A stretch of DNA of 64,000 nucleotides, taken from an uncultured Roseibium sp. (GTDB taxonomy: Bacteria > Pseudomonadota > Alphaproteobacteria > Rhizobiales > Stappiaceae). This document shows positions 42,669 to 52,036 of this stretch, in pieces (positions within the stretch are counted from its first letter, which is position 1; every line of letters starts with the position of its first letter). The position numbers and the translations under genes are program-made. The notes under the pieces were generated by a model. That model was not told the DNA's origin, searched no databases, and saw nothing but the letters and a program-made list of their open reading frames with translations. The stretch spans positions 718,001 through 782,000 of the forward strand of contig NZ_OY769915.1 in NCBI RefSeq assembly GCF_963669205.1. Reading direction: 5' to 3'.

Positions 42669-44279
42669 TCAACCCTCGAACCACCAGCGGTGGGTTCCTC
42701 TTCCGCCGTCGGTTTCCCAGGAGGCGGAAACGCTCGGGCCGTGCTTGACGTTTTTCCGGCGCGCGTAGACGAAGTTGACGAACATCGGAATGACCGTGCC
42801 GCCGTCGTCGCGGGCCAGCATGCACATCTCGTGGTACATTTCGGCACGCCGGGTCTCGTCCAGCTCTGCTTTCGCCTGGAGCAGCAATTCGTTGAAACGC
42901 GCGTTTTTCCAGTGCGCTTCGTTCCAGGCCGCATCGTCCTTGTAGGCGAGCGTGAACATGTTGTCCGGGGTCGGGCGTGCGCCCCACTTCACGAACACCC
43001 ATGGCTTCTTGAGCCAGACATCCGACCAGTAGCCGTCATTGGCCTCGCGCACCGGCTTGATGTCGATCCCGGCTTTCTTGGCCTGCTCGGAATAGAGCAC
43101 GATCATGTCGACCGCACCCGGCAGCACGCTGTCCGCGGCGGACAGGCTCACCGAGAGGTTTTCCATACCGGCCTGTTTCAGGTGCCACTTGGCCTTTTCC
43201 GGATCGTATGTCCGCTGCGGAATGTCGGACGGGAAGTACGGCATGTTCGGCGACACGTGGAAGTCGTTGCCCGGGATACCGGTGCCGAACACGATCTTCT
43301 CGACGATCTCTTCGCGGTCGATCGCTAGCTTCAGGGCCATGCGGACGTCGACATTGTCGAACGGTGCGACGTCGCAGAACATCGGCAGGGTGATTGCCGA
43401 GCCGGACGGAATGTTGTCGACCTCAACGTCCGGATGACGTTGCAGAAGGGCCATGGTTTTCAGGTCGACGGACGAAATCGCATCGACGTCACCGGTGACA
43501 AGAGCGGTCTGACGTGCGTTCGGGTCGTTCAGAACGGTCATGTCGATGCGGTCGAACCAGGCGCCTTCGCGGTGCCAGCCGTCATGGCGGACAAGCGACG
43601 TGCCGATGCCGAACTCGTTCTTCTCGATCTTGTAGGGACCGGCGCCGACACCGCTCTCCCAGTCGACCGTGCCGTCGTCATTGGCTGGCAGCATCACCAG
43701 GTGATAGTCAGTCATGATCCATGGCAGATCGGCGAAGCCCTGGCTCAGTTCGATCACGATGTGCTTGTCGCCATCAACCTTGATGTCGACGACGCTGTCG
43801 AGCAGCGCCTTGGCGGCAGATGTCGACTTCTCGCCGCGGTGGTGGTTGAGCGACGCGACCGCGTCGTTGGCCGTGAACTTGCGTCCATCGTGGAACGTGG
43901 CATCCGTGTTTAGTTCGAACGTCCAGGTCTTGGCGTCCGGGCTGGCTTCCCAGCCGACGGCCATATCCGGGCCAAGTCCGTTTTCTTCCGTGATTTCGGT
44001 AAGGTAGCTGCGATGCGTATGCGCCAGCTGAATGGAATAGACACTCTGATATGTGCCTGGATCGTGGTTGTCACTGGTGTTGCCGTCATGGACGCCGTAG
44101 CGGAACGTTCCGCCGCGCTTCGGCTGCGCTTTTGCCTGGGATGTCCACAGGCCGGTGGCCGTTGACGCCGTCACACCGGCGACCATCGAGTATTGCAGGA
44201 ATTCACGTTTCGAGATGCCGCCCGAGCGGGCCGCCTTCTCAAGATTGTTCATCAGCTCTGGATTTTTTGATTGTGTCAT
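42669..44279 (-). CDS. peptide/opine-type ABC transporter substrate-binding protein (SBP family 5)
   Basis: 536-aa periplasmic binding protein of family 5. The N-terminal export signal is Tat-like (SKREFLQYSMVAGVTASTATGLW, with Lys-Arg at 24-25 in place of twin Arg), cleaved near AKA-Q. The family's GGTFRYGVHDG start, LNTDATFHDGRKFTANDAV block and C-terminal FVNFVYARRKNV are clear. The ligand is unknown: peptides, opines or betaine-type compounds are possible. GGGGAG precedes the ATG. It is first in the operon, followed by a stabilising stem-loop. Confidence 0.93.
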   Translation of the reverse strand: MTQSKNPELMNNLEKAARSGGISKREFLQYSMVAGVTASTATGLWTSQAKAQPKRGGTFRYGVHDGNTSDNHDPGTYQSVYSIQLAHTHRSYLTEITEENGLGPDMAVGWEASPDAKTWTFELNTDATFHDGRKFTANDAVASLNHHRGEKSTSAAKALLDSVVDIKVDGDKHIVIELSQGFADLPWIMTDYHLVMLPANDDGTVDWESGVGAGPYKIEKNEFGIGTSLVRHDGWHREGAWFDRIDMTVLNDPNARQTALVTGDVDAISSVDLKTMALLQRHPDVEVDNIPSGSAITLPMFCDVAPFDNVDVRMALKLAIDREEIVEKIVFGTGIPGNDFHVSPNMPYFPSDIPQRTYDPEKAKWHLKQAGMENLSVSLSAADSVLPGAVDMIVLYSEQAKKAGIDIKPVREANDGYWSDVWLKKPWVFVKWGARPTPDNMFTLAYKDDAAWNEAHWKNARFNELLLQAKAELDETRRAEMYHEMCMLARDDGGTVIPMFVNFVYARRKNVKHGPSVSASWETDGGRGTHRWWFEG

Positions 44280-44771
44280 ACTTACTCCCCTTCAGGACCG
44301 GTGCCGGACGCGAGGTCCGGCGAAATTCCCACATACAGCTTCTTCGGTTTTCCGGTATTTGCAAAGCTCATATGCGACATTTAATCAGCAAAACACGAAC
44401 ACCGCCGATTCCGCTACCCTTTTGATAAAATTCTTGCTTCCACATTTTGGAATTTGTTGAACACCATTTTTTTGCATGAGCGCACAGAATTTGACCAGTT
44501 GCTTCATTTTCGGGCGGCGCACCGGCGGATGATCGGGTCTTTCGCTAGATATATTATTGAATACTTAGCGAACATCTGGCAACACGATAGACATTACCTT
44601 TTTTTAACGTTTGAGTCGCAGGCGAGCCAAGTTCATTCGCGCAGAACCAAATAAATCTGGAGCATTTACAAGGATTTCGCTTCCCCGGGGTCTTTCCCGA
44701 AAGTTTATTGGCTGGTCGTTTGGACCACTTTCGTAAAGTTGTCGTGAGTTGGTTGATGATCCGTCTCCCCG
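44280..44771. other. AT-richer gene-free spacer upstream of the ABC operon
   Basis: About 490 nt with clearly lower GC than the surroundings and several T- and A-runs. I find no credible gene, repeat or RNA. It should contain the promoter of the ABC operon (leftward) and marks the boundary of the catabolic island on its right, next to a decayed CoA-transferase. Confidence 0.5.
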
Positions 44772-45240
44772 TCATTCAGGCAGATACCTTTCCGGCCAGA
44801 GCTCTCCGGCATTTCCGGCGGCGATCAGGGCATCGATCTCTTCGTCACCGAAGCCGAGTTCTGTGAGGATTTCGCGCGTATGCGCGCCATACCTGGGAGC
44901 TGGCCCCGATGTTGTGATCTCGGCACGTTCGGGGCGCACGGCGTTCGGTGCGACTAGGTCGACCCGGCGACCCATGGGATGAAGATCATGCCGGACGGCG
45001 CTGAAAGTGTTCAGGCGTATGTCAGGGGCTCCCTCACTTTCCAGGTGCAGGTTTGCATCCCGCGTCGCATGCAGCGAGCCGAGCGGCACGACCGCTGCCG
45101 AAGTCCCGGAAAACCGACGTGCACAATGGCTTGTCGGCTGAACGGCAAATCTCTCCGCAAGCACCGCATCCAGGCCTGTTTCTTCCGAGCCGGCGAGATC
45201 GGCGAGTTCGGGAACACACTCCGAGCTTGGTTCCCTGACA
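44772..45240 (-). pseudogene. remnant of a CaiB/BaiF CoA-transferase (C-terminal part)
   Basis: A frame of ~155 residues matches the C-terminal third of class III CoA-transferases. It has LDAVLAERFA, then VVPLGSLHATRDANLHLESEG, and the typical end PRYGAHTREILTELGFGDEEIDALIAAGNAGE. The N-terminal two thirds, with the catalytic Asp, are missing, and no start with a ribosome site is evident; the frame opens to 45287 with unrelated residues. It is therefore a truncated, probably dead copy left at the edge of the betaine-like island. Confidence 0.7.
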
Positions 45241-45517
45241 AGCCAGACTAAGTGAGCCGTCAGAAAAGATTGGTCCCATTCAGCCAAAAATCATTTCCAA
45301 ACGGCCAACTATGCCAGGCCTGCGTGACCTGCTGCCTCACGCGCATGTCTGCCGCGCTCCGATGCATCTGCGGCCACCGCTTTGCCGCCAGCTGTCTCCG
45401 GGCAGGTCAAATCGCGGCGAAATGTCGGAAAACGCATGCCCCGTTCGGTTTCGTGCAGGAAAAGCGCGGGCGCAGCGCGCAGTCTGAAGTCACAACACAC
45501 AGACTTCGGAGATATTC

Positions 45518-47065
45518 ATGAGTGTCGCAGTTCGCAGCCGCAGTGGCGGCCGTGCAGGCCGCCGGGCCCTTCGCACCGCTCCCGACCACGAAATGCTTCC
45601 CGGCCTGACCCGGAACCTGCCACTCTGCGAACCGCTCGATGACGACCAGATCCACAAGCTCGACGATGCCTCCATGTCGATCCTCGAGGAAGTCGGCATC
45701 ATTTTCCGGGACCCGATCGCGCTGGAGGACTGGAAAAAGGCAGGCGCGAAGGTCGAGGGTGAGCGGGTTTATCTCGATCGCGGCCATGTACGTGAATTGA
45801 TCAAGACCATTCCGTCGAGCTTCACCTATCACGCGCGCAATCCGAAAAAGAACGTCCCGCTCGGCGGCAACCGCACCATGTTCGTGCCCATGACCGGTGC
45901 ACCGTTCCTGCGCGACCTGGATGATGTCCGGCGCAATCCGACACTTGATGATCTTGCGATGTTCCACAAGCTGAGCCACATGCTGCCGGCCATCCACTCC
46001 AGCGCACACCACATCGTCGAACCCTACGACCACCCCATCAGCCACCGCCATCTGCGCATCACCTATTCGTCGATGAAACACTCCGACAAGACGTTCATGG
46101 GCATGACCACCAGCCCGAAGAATGCCGAGGACGTCATCGAGATGTGTGCGATCCTCTTTGGCGAAGACTATCTGGAAGAGCATCCGGTCACGACCGGAAA
46201 CTGCAATGGCAACTCGCCGCTGGTCTGGGACGAGACCATGCTCGGGGCGATGCGCGCTTTTTCGAAAAGAAACCAGCCGGTGCTGTGCTCGCCCTTCGTG
46301 CTCGGCGGCGCGAACACGCCCGCGTCTGTCGTACCGGCGGTCGCACAGCTGAATGCCGAAGCCCTGAGCGCGCTCGCCTACACGCAGGTGATCCGCAAGG
46401 GTGCACCGGCAATCTACGGGCACTACCTGTCCACGGTTTCGATGAAATCCGGTGCCCCGATGGCGGGCACGCCCGAGATCAGCCTGATGAACTTCCTGAT
46501 CGGCCAGCTTGCCAGGTACTACGACGTGCCCTGGCGGACATCCGGGTCGCTTGGCGGCGCCAAGACCTTCGATGCCCAGGCCGGTTATGAAAGCGCGACC
46601 ACTTTGAACGCGGTCATACATGCGGGCGCGAACTATGTCTGGCACACCGCCGGCTGGAACGAGGCAGGCATGCATTGCTCTGTTGCCAAGTTCATCGTCG
46701 ATGCCGAGCAGTCGGCGATGGTCTACCGCATGGCGGAGGGCCCGCGCTGGGACGACTTTGACGAGGCGCTCGCCGCCGTGCGCGATGTCGGTCCGGGCGG
46801 CCATTATCTGGGCCACCCGCACACGCAGGAGAATTTCCAGCGCGCGTTTTTCATGCCGGAAATGTTCGACAACAACTCGATCGAGCAATGGAAAGCCGAA
46901 GGCGAGGTGGAGATCACCGAACGTGCCCTGAAACAGGCCAGGAAACTCCTGTCCGAGTACCAGGAACCGAAGCTGGACGAAGCGCGCAACGAGGCGTTGC
47001 TGGATTATATTGCCCGCCGCGAGCGGGAAATCCCGGCAGAAGACGCTCTCAATCAGGACCACTGA
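45518..47065 (+). CDS. trimethylamine methyltransferase (MttB) family protein, non-pyrrolysine type
   Basis: 515-aa MttB/MtgB-family protein. Such enzymes transfer a methyl from quaternary amines (glycine betaine, proline betaine, carnitine) to a corrinoid protein. The TIM-barrel blocks are recognisable: LDDASMSILEEVGIIFRD near 45, MTGAPFLRDLDD near 125, GNCNGNSPLVWDETML near 235, SLGGAKTFDAQAGYES near 345. There is no in-frame amber codon, so it is not the pyrrolysine form. GGAG at 6 nt. First gene of the MttB-HpbD-SDR-SDR unit. No corrinoid protein is encoded nearby. Confidence 0.88.
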   Translation: MSVAVRSRSGGRAGRRALRTAPDHEMLPGLTRNLPLCEPLDDDQIHKLDDASMSILEEVGIIFRDPIALEDWKKAGAKVEGERVYLDRGHVRELIKTIPSSFTYHARNPKKNVPLGGNRTMFVPMTGAPFLRDLDDVRRNPTLDDLAMFHKLSHMLPAIHSSAHHIVEPYDHPISHRHLRITYSSMKHSDKTFMGMTTSPKNAEDVIEMCAILFGEDYLEEHPVTTGNCNGNSPLVWDETMLGAMRAFSKRNQPVLCSPFVLGGANTPASVVPAVAQLNAEALSALAYTQVIRKGAPAIYGHYLSTVSMKSGAPMAGTPEISLMNFLIGQLARYYDVPWRTSGSLGGAKTFDAQAGYESATTLNAVIHAGANYVWHTAGWNEAGMHCSVAKFIVDAEQSAMVYRMAEGPRWDDFDEALAAVRDVGPGGHYLGHPHTQENFQRAFFMPEMFDNNSIEQWKAEGEVEITERALKQARKLLSEYQEPKLDEARNEALLDYIARREREIPAEDALNQDH

Positions 47066-47123
47066 CGGCTGCGCTGGAGCTTTGCTTTCCACCGAGGCAC
47101 CACCGCGAATACCGGACTGACGC

Positions 47124-48227
47124 ATGAAAATCAAATCGGTCGAGATTTTCCGCCACGACCTCCCCGTGAAGAACGGGCCCTACACGATGGCCAATGCCGA
47201 GGTCTGGGCCCTTGAGACGACGCTGGTGAAACTTGTCGCCGACAACGGCCTTGTCGGCTGGGGCGAGACCTGTCCCGTCGGCCCGACCTATGCAGAAGCC
47301 CATGCGCTAGGTGCCCAGGCCGCGTTGAAACAGATGGCACCGGCCCTGATCGGCCAGGAGATCCGGCCGCTTCTTCTGAATCGGGTCATGCACGGTGCGC
47401 TCAACGGGCACAACTACGCCAAGGCGGCAATCGATATCGCAGCACATGACATGCTTGGGAAGCACCATGGTGTGCGGGTTGCCGATCTGATCGGCGGTGC
47501 CGCGCGTGACAGGGTTCCGTCCTACTATGCGACCGGCGTCGGCGCGCCCGACGAGATTGCCCGGATCGCGTCCGAAAAGCGAAAAGAAGGCTATCCGCGT
47601 CTTCAGATCAAGGTCGGCGGGCGCCCGGTGGAAGCGGATATCGAAACCATCCGCAAGGTCTGGGAAACGGTGTCGGCTTCCGGCATGCGCCTCGCCGTCG
47701 ACGGCAACAGGGGGTGGACGACGCGCGATGCCTTGCGTGTCAGCCGGGAATGCCCCGACATCCCCTTCATAATGGAACAACCCTGCAACCGGATCGAGGA
47801 TCTTGAAAAGATCCGGCCGCAGGTGAGCCATGCGATCTACATGGACGAGAGCGGCGTGGATCTTGCGGCGGCCATTCGCGCAGCCGCACTCGGCATCGTC
47901 GACGGCTTCGGCATGAAGGTCACCCGGATCGGCGGCTTGCAGCAGATGGCGGCCTTCCGGGATATGTGCGAGGCGTTGAACCTGCCGCATACCTGCGACG
48001 ATTCCTGGGGAGGCGATATCATTGCGGCCGCCTGCACGCATGTCGCCGCGACGGTCAAGCCTGCACTGCTAGAGGGCGTCTGGCTGGCGCAGCCGATGAT
48101 TGAGATGCCGTATTCGGAAAAGGGGGGCGTCAAGATCCGGCAGGGCCATATCGATCTGCCGTCCGGTCCGGGTCTCGGCGTTGACGTGAACGAAGCGCTG
48201 TTCGGGCCCCCGATTGCGGCCTACTGA
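47124..48227 (+). CDS. hpbD: enolase-superfamily epimerase, hydroxyproline-betaine 2-epimerase (HpbD)-like
   Basis: 367-aa mandelate racemase/muconate lactonising-type enzyme. The acid/base lysines are Lys163 (LQIKVGG) and Lys265 (GFGMKVTR), and metal ligands Asp193 (VDGN), Glu219 (MEQPC) and Asp241 (MDES). The sequence closely parallels the HpbD I remember from Pelagibaca, including HDLPVK-GPY, WGETCPVGPTY, GHNYAKAAIDIAA and SCDD/TCDDSWGGDIIAAACTH, with identical lysine numbering. HpbD racemises proline betaine and epimerises 4-hydroxyproline betaine. It lies 58 nt after the MttB gene. Confidence 0.85.
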   Translation: MKIKSVEIFRHDLPVKNGPYTMANAEVWALETTLVKLVADNGLVGWGETCPVGPTYAEAHALGAQAALKQMAPALIGQEIRPLLLNRVMHGALNGHNYAKAAIDIAAHDMLGKHHGVRVADLIGGAARDRVPSYYATGVGAPDEIARIASEKRKEGYPRLQIKVGGRPVEADIETIRKVWETVSASGMRLAVDGNRGWTTRDALRVSRECPDIPFIMEQPCNRIEDLEKIRPQVSHAIYMDESGVDLAAAIRAAALGIVDGFGMKVTRIGGLQQMAAFRDMCEALNLPHTCDDSWGGDIIAAACTHVAATVKPALLEGVWLAQPMIEMPYSEKGGVKIRQGHIDLPSGPGLGVDVNEALFGPPIAAY

Positions 48228-48241
48228 GCGGGAGACTGGTC

Positions 48242-48973
48242 ATGCGATTTTCAGGGAAGAAGGCGCTGGTGACGGGGGCGGCAGGCGGCATTGGCCGGGT
48301 CATCACTGAAATGCTGCGCGCCGAGGGCGCCGCTGTTGCCGCCGCGGACCGGGATTGCAAGGCCGTTGAAGCCGAGGCCCTGCTGGAGGGAGATCTTCTG
48401 GAGGCGGCCTATTGCGACAGCCTGCCGTCAGTTGCTGCCGAAGCGCTCGGCGGGCTTGATGTCATCGTCAACAACGCTGGCGTCATCGCCCGGGGACCGG
48501 TGACGGAAACGACGGATGCGGACTATGCGCTCTCGGTCGGCGTGAATGTCGAAGCACCTTTCCGGATCTGCCGGGCGGCCATCCCGATCCTCGCCGCGAA
48601 CGGCGGCGGTGCCATCGTCAACACGGCGTCCTGCTGGGGCGTGCATCCGGGTCCGAACCACGCCGTCTACTGCATGACCAAGGCGGCAGTCGCTTCGCTG
48701 ACCCAGTGCATGGGCCGCGACCATGCCCATCAGGGCATCAGGATCAACGCGGTCTGCCCGAACGAGGTCGATACGCCGATGCTCAGGACCGGGTTTGAGA
48801 GGCGCGGTTTCGATCCGCAATCGGCGATCGAAGAGCTTGGAAAGACCGTGCCGCTCGGCCGGGTCGCGAGGCCCGATGACATCGCCGAGGTCGTCCTGTT
48901 TCTTGCCTCCGATGCGGCGCGCTACATGTGCGGATCACTGGTCGAGGTCAATGGCGGGAAATCCGTGTCATGA
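48242..48973 (+). CDS. SDR family oxidoreductase
   Basis: 243-aa short-chain dehydrogenase. TGAAGGIG at residues 11-18, NNAG near 77, catalytic Ser in NTASCWG near 127, and YCMTK (Tyr, Lys) near 142; NEVDTPMLRTGF follows the active site and the end is SLVEVNGGKSVS. GGGAGA at 6 nt precedes the ATG. It starts 14 nt after hpbD and its stop overlaps the next SDR start (ATGA). The two SDRs presumably oxidise or reduce a hydroxyl on the betaine-derived intermediates; that is context only. Confidence 0.9.
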   Translation: MRFSGKKALVTGAAGGIGRVITEMLRAEGAAVAAADRDCKAVEAEALLEGDLLEAAYCDSLPSVAAEALGGLDVIVNNAGVIARGPVTETTDADYALSVGVNVEAPFRICRAAIPILAANGGGAIVNTASCWGVHPGPNHAVYCMTKAAVASLTQCMGRDHAHQGIRINAVCPNEVDTPMLRTGFERRGFDPQSAIEELGKTVPLGRVARPDDIAEVVLFLASDAARYMCGSLVEVNGGKSVS

Positions 48974-49704
48974 CACGCTTCGAAGGAAAAGTGGCACTCG
49001 TCACCGGCGGGCGCAGCGGCATCGGGCAGGCGATTGCGGCGCGCTTGCGCAGCGAGGGCGCGCGCGTCTTCACGGTCCAGCGCGGCGACGATCCCGGGTT
49101 TGAAAGTGTTTCCGCAGATCTCACCGATCCGCAGACGCCGGAGCGTGTTGTCGAGGGCGTTTTTTCCCGCGCCGGCGGGCTGGATGTTCTGGTCAACAAT
49201 GCCGGGGTCATGCAGGAAGCGTCGGTGGAGGACATGGACCTTGCCGACTGGCAGCACGCGCTCGCGGTAAACCTGACGGCACCGTTCCTGCTCATCAAAC
49301 ACGCTTTGCCGCATCTGAAACGCAGCCGCGGTGCAATCGTCAATGTCGGATCCATCGAAGGCATTGGCTGCAATGCCCATCACGCCGCCTATTCGGCCTC
49401 AAAGGCAGGGCTCCACGGCCTGACACGAGCGGTCGCTGTCGACCACGGCAAGGACGGTATCCGCTGCAATGCAGTTGCGCCCGGCTGGATCGACACCGAT
49501 CTCAATCTCGATTTTATCAACGCGAGGCCCGACCCTGAGGCGTTCAGGCGCGATGTCGGCTCCCTCCATCCCGTCGGACGCACGGGAGACCCGAAGGAAG
49601 TGGCCGCGCTTGTGGCGTTCCTCGCCGCAGAGGAAAGCGGGTTCGTCACGGGCCAGACCTACGTGGTCGACGGGGGGCGGATGACTCGGCTGAGCCTCCC
49701 GTGA
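48970..49704 (+). CDS. SDR family oxidoreductase (second copy)
   Basis: 244-aa short-chain dehydrogenase. TGGRSGIG at residues 11-18, NNAG near 75, NVGSIEG near 122, YSASK near 139, APGWIDTDLNLDF near 172 and the C-terminal TGQTYVVDGG. The ATG at 48970 overlaps the stop of the preceding SDR gene; the frame extends to 48928 inside that gene without need. It is only moderately similar to its neighbour, so the pair is not a recent duplication. It ends 11 nt before the opposing LysR gene. Confidence 0.9.
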   Translation: MTRFEGKVALVTGGRSGIGQAIAARLRSEGARVFTVQRGDDPGFESVSADLTDPQTPERVVEGVFSRAGGLDVLVNNAGVMQEASVEDMDLADWQHALAVNLTAPFLLIKHALPHLKRSRGAIVNVGSIEGIGCNAHHAAYSASKAGLHGLTRAVAVDHGKDGIRCNAVAPGWIDTDLNLDFINARPDPEAFRRDVGSLHPVGRTGDPKEVAALVAFLAAEESGFVTGQTYVVDGGRMTRLSLP

Positions 49705-49715
49705 CCCGAACATGC

Positions 49716-50585
49716 TCAGGCGAGGACGACCGGGCGATGCTGGAACGCTGCGCGGATCTCGCTTGCCATGGAATTGATCAGGTCCGCATCCTGATGTGCC
49801 CCCATCCCGATCACCAGCTTGGAGGACGGCGTCGGCACGAAACCCTGATCCTCACCCAGGATCGTCATGGAACGATCGATTGAGGACTTGCCGAGGACGC
49901 CGACGGCGACACCCGCTTCGACGGCTGCCTTCACACCCGCGACGCTCTGGCTGGAATAGACCAGACGGAACGGTTTTCCCGCCACGGTGAGGGAGGATAT
50001 GGCGGCATCGCGCCACCAGCAGGCCCGGTCAAACAGCGCGACGGGCAAGGGGTCCAGATCCAGGAGGTTTCTGTGCCTTGCCATGACCCAGTGCGTGGTG
50101 TCTTCGTAGATCACCTCTTCGCCGGTGGCGGGGTTCTGCACCTCGTAGACGGCAAGATCCAGCTGCCCCTTGGACAGCATGCCGGGAAAATCCGGGCTGA
50201 GCGAACAGGTCACGTCCAGTTGAACCTGAGGGTGGCACTGAGCGAAATTGCCGACGATCTGCGTCAGTATCGCCCGGCCGTGATCGTCCGGAATGCCAAG
50301 CCGCAGCGATCCGCTCAAAGGCGTCGTCGTCAGGTCGTGCAGGGTCGCATCCAGCCTTGCCGTGACGTCTCTGGCGACGGGAAACAACTGCTTGCCGGCA
50401 TCGGTCAGGACCACCCCGCGTCCGTTCCGGTGAAAGACGCTCTGGCCGATGGTCTGTTCCAGCCGTGCGATCTGGAGGCTGATCGCGGACTGGGAGCGTC
50501 CGATCCGTGTTCCGCCTTCCGTGATACTGCCGGTTTCGGCGACAGCGAGAAAGGTGCGCAGAAGGTCGCTATCGAGGTTTGGCAT
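49716..50585 (-). CDS. LysR family transcriptional regulator
   Basis: 289-aa LysR-type regulator. The helix-turn-helix is in residues ~5-65 (LLRTFLAVAETGSITEGGTRIGRSQSAISLQIARLE), followed by a full substrate-binding domain (GSLRLGIPDDHGRAILTQIV... GVKAAVEAGVAVGVLG). The ATG at 50585 is preferred to the TTG at 50597. It is divergent from an ArsP/DUF318-type permease gene with an AATATC-N10-GATATT dyad between, so that permease is the likely target. It converges with the SDR pair. Confidence 0.9.
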   Translation of the reverse strand: MPNLDSDLLRTFLAVAETGSITEGGTRIGRSQSAISLQIARLEQTIGQSVFHRNGRGVVLTDAGKQLFPVARDVTARLDATLHDLTTTPLSGSLRLGIPDDHGRAILTQIVGNFAQCHPQVQLDVTCSLSPDFPGMLSKGQLDLAVYEVQNPATGEEVIYEDTTHWVMARHRNLLDLDPLPVALFDRACWWRDAAISSLTVAGKPFRLVYSSQSVAGVKAAVEAGVAVGVLGKSSIDRSMTILGEDQGFVPTPSSKLVIGMGAHQDADLINSMASEIRAAFQHRPVVLA

Positions 50586-50595
50586 TGGTTTTCTC

Positions 50596-50617
50596 AATAT
50601 CAGAGTTTTAAGATATT
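50596..50617. promoter_or_regulatory. dyad in the lysR/permease spacer, probable LysR operator
   Basis: AATATC-N10-GATATT is a perfect 6-bp inverted repeat in an AT-rich 90-nt divergent spacer, immediately upstream of the LysR start. It is a candidate site for autoregulation and permease control. Confidence 0.45.
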
Positions 50618-50675
50618 CATTTTTTATATGAAGAAGACACGGTTATCCTGCCGGCGTCAATCAGGAGAGCCGTCC

Positions 50676-51698
50676 ATGAATGTTCAGCAAACGACCTTGG
50701 TCAGCGGCAGGGCCCGCGTCTGGCGTCACGCGGCGCTTGCCGTCTTCCTCGTCATTCCGGCAATGGTCTGGCCGGATTTCGTCATCGACGGCCTGACATT
50801 TTCGGTCATCGGTCTCGTGGCCGTCTCCCCGCTTGTCGTGCCGGGCATCCTGCTGACGGCGTGGATCATGGCGAGTGGTGCCGACAGGATCATCAGCCGC
50901 GCATTCGAGGGCCGGATGCTGCGCGCGATCATTGCCGCCTCCCTGATCGGCGCGATCACGCCCGTTTGCGGCGTCACGATCCTGCCGCTCATGGTCGGTC
51001 TTCTGGCAGCCGGTGTGCCGCTCGCGCCCGTCATGGCGTTCTGGCTGTCCTCTCCGGTAACCGACCCGGCCATGCTGGCAACGACGGCGGCAACCCTCGG
51101 GCTTGCCTTTGCCGTCGGCAAGACGGTTGCGGCCTTCGGCCTGGGTCTTTTCGGTGGGGCCGTCACGGCAACTCTCAGCCGGCAAAACGAAGTCGGAGAT
51201 ATCCTGCGCAAGGGCGGGCTTGCCTCCGGCCTTGCGGCCGGAACATGCTGCGGTGCCAATTCGTTCGAGCCGCGCGTCTGGCGCGATCCGGGAAGACGCG
51301 GTGTGTTTTACCGGCAGGCGGCGGCGACGACGCGTCTGATCCTGATATGCCTGATCCCGGCCTTCTTCGCCGAATACGCGCTCAATGCCGTGCTGACCCC
51401 CGGATCTCTCGCGCAATATGTCGGCGAAGACAAGTGGTGGGCCATTCCGGCCGCCGTTTTCGTCGGAGCCCCCGCCTATATCGACGGCTATGCGGCATTG
51501 CCGCTGACCCGCGCCCTCGTAGACAACGGCATGTCGCCGGGTGCGGCCATGGCGTTTCTGGTGTCTGGCGGCGTGGTCAGCATCTGGGGTGCCCTGGCGA
51601 TCTTTCCGGTCCTGAAACTGCGTCCGTTTATGCTCTATCTCGTCCTCGCGGTGACAGGGTCGATGATGGCGGGCTATGTGTTTGGCTGGGTGGTTTGA
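50676..51698 (+). CDS. permease of the DUF318/ArsP_1 family
   Basis: 340-aa membrane protein with about eight to ten helices. The two conserved cysteine-containing stretches of this permease family are present: GAITPVCGVTILPLMVGLLAAGVPL near 85-108 and GTCCGANSFEPRVWRD near 190-205. Relatives export trivalent organoarsenicals or other compounds; the substrate here is unknown. AGGAG at 8-9 nt fixes the ATG at 50676. It is probably controlled by the adjacent LysR and may export or import a compound tied to the neighbouring catabolic genes. Confidence 0.85.
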   Translation: MNVQQTTLVSGRARVWRHAALAVFLVIPAMVWPDFVIDGLTFSVIGLVAVSPLVVPGILLTAWIMASGADRIISRAFEGRMLRAIIAASLIGAITPVCGVTILPLMVGLLAAGVPLAPVMAFWLSSPVTDPAMLATTAATLGLAFAVGKTVAAFGLGLFGGAVTATLSRQNEVGDILRKGGLASGLAAGTCCGANSFEPRVWRDPGRRGVFYRQAAATTRLILICLIPAFFAEYALNAVLTPGSLAQYVGEDKWWAIPAAVFVGAPAYIDGYAALPLTRALVDNGMSPGAAMAFLVSGGVVSIWGALAIFPVLKLRPFMLYLVLAVTGSMMAGYVFGWVV

Positions 51699-51796
51699 AA
51701 GTCGGATGGCCGGAGCTCACACGGGTGGTCGTTGCAGCTGCCATTCATTTCATGCGCGTATCCCACATCTGAAGTGGAGGGCTCGCCGATCCTCAA

Positions 51797-51839
51797 CCTC
51801 ATCCTGAGGAAGGCCGCAGGCCTGTCTCGAAGGATGGGC
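51797..51839. repeat. extragenic palindrome (CCTCATCCTGAGGA family)
   Basis: CCTCATCCTGAGGAAGGCCGCAGGCCTGTCTCGAAGGATGGGC-type unit, same family as 4760-4800. It is followed 23 nt later by an inverted copy, so the pair can form a long hairpin. Confidence 0.75.
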
Positions 51840-51861
51840 AAATGAACACAGGCGCCCGCCA

Positions 51862-51904
51862 CCCATCCTTCGAGACAGCGCTGGCGCGCTTCCTCGGGAT
51901 GAGG
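51862..51904. repeat. extragenic palindrome, inverted copy
   Basis: Reverse-orientation copy of the 51797 unit (CCCATCCTTCGAGACAG...CTTCCTCGGGATGAGG). Together with 51797-51839 it forms a head-to-head pair in the 412-nt gene-free gap 51699-52110. Confidence 0.7.
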
Positions 51905-51920
51905 ATTTTCATTCTCGATT

Positions 51921-51945
51921 GTCATCCCCGACTTGATCGGGGATC
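51921..51945. repeat. short palindromic repeat GTCATCCCCGACTTGATCGGGGATC
   Basis: Internal stem ATCCCCGA/TCGGGGAT. The same sequence recurs inverted at 52037-52061 with one mismatch. This is a common alphaproteobacterial extragenic repeat type. Confidence 0.7.
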
Positions 51946-52036
51946 TACTCGTTGCCAGAGCGGGGGCCTTTGCCTCATTGGCTACGGCAACCATGAAGAG
52001 CGGTGGAACCTTCATGCCGCGCGATTGGCCGGATTG

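Noticed and set aside
44454..44654. 66-codon frame in the AT-richer spacer
   Set aside because: No ribosome site, no conserved-looking composition and unsupported by context.
45518..47065. Pyrrolysine-containing MttB
   Set aside because: Frames of both MttB genes are uninterrupted and contain no in-frame amber codon, and no pyl genes are present in the window.
45407..47134. 575-codon minus frame over the first MttB gene
   Set aside because: Shadow of a conserved MttB-family gene.
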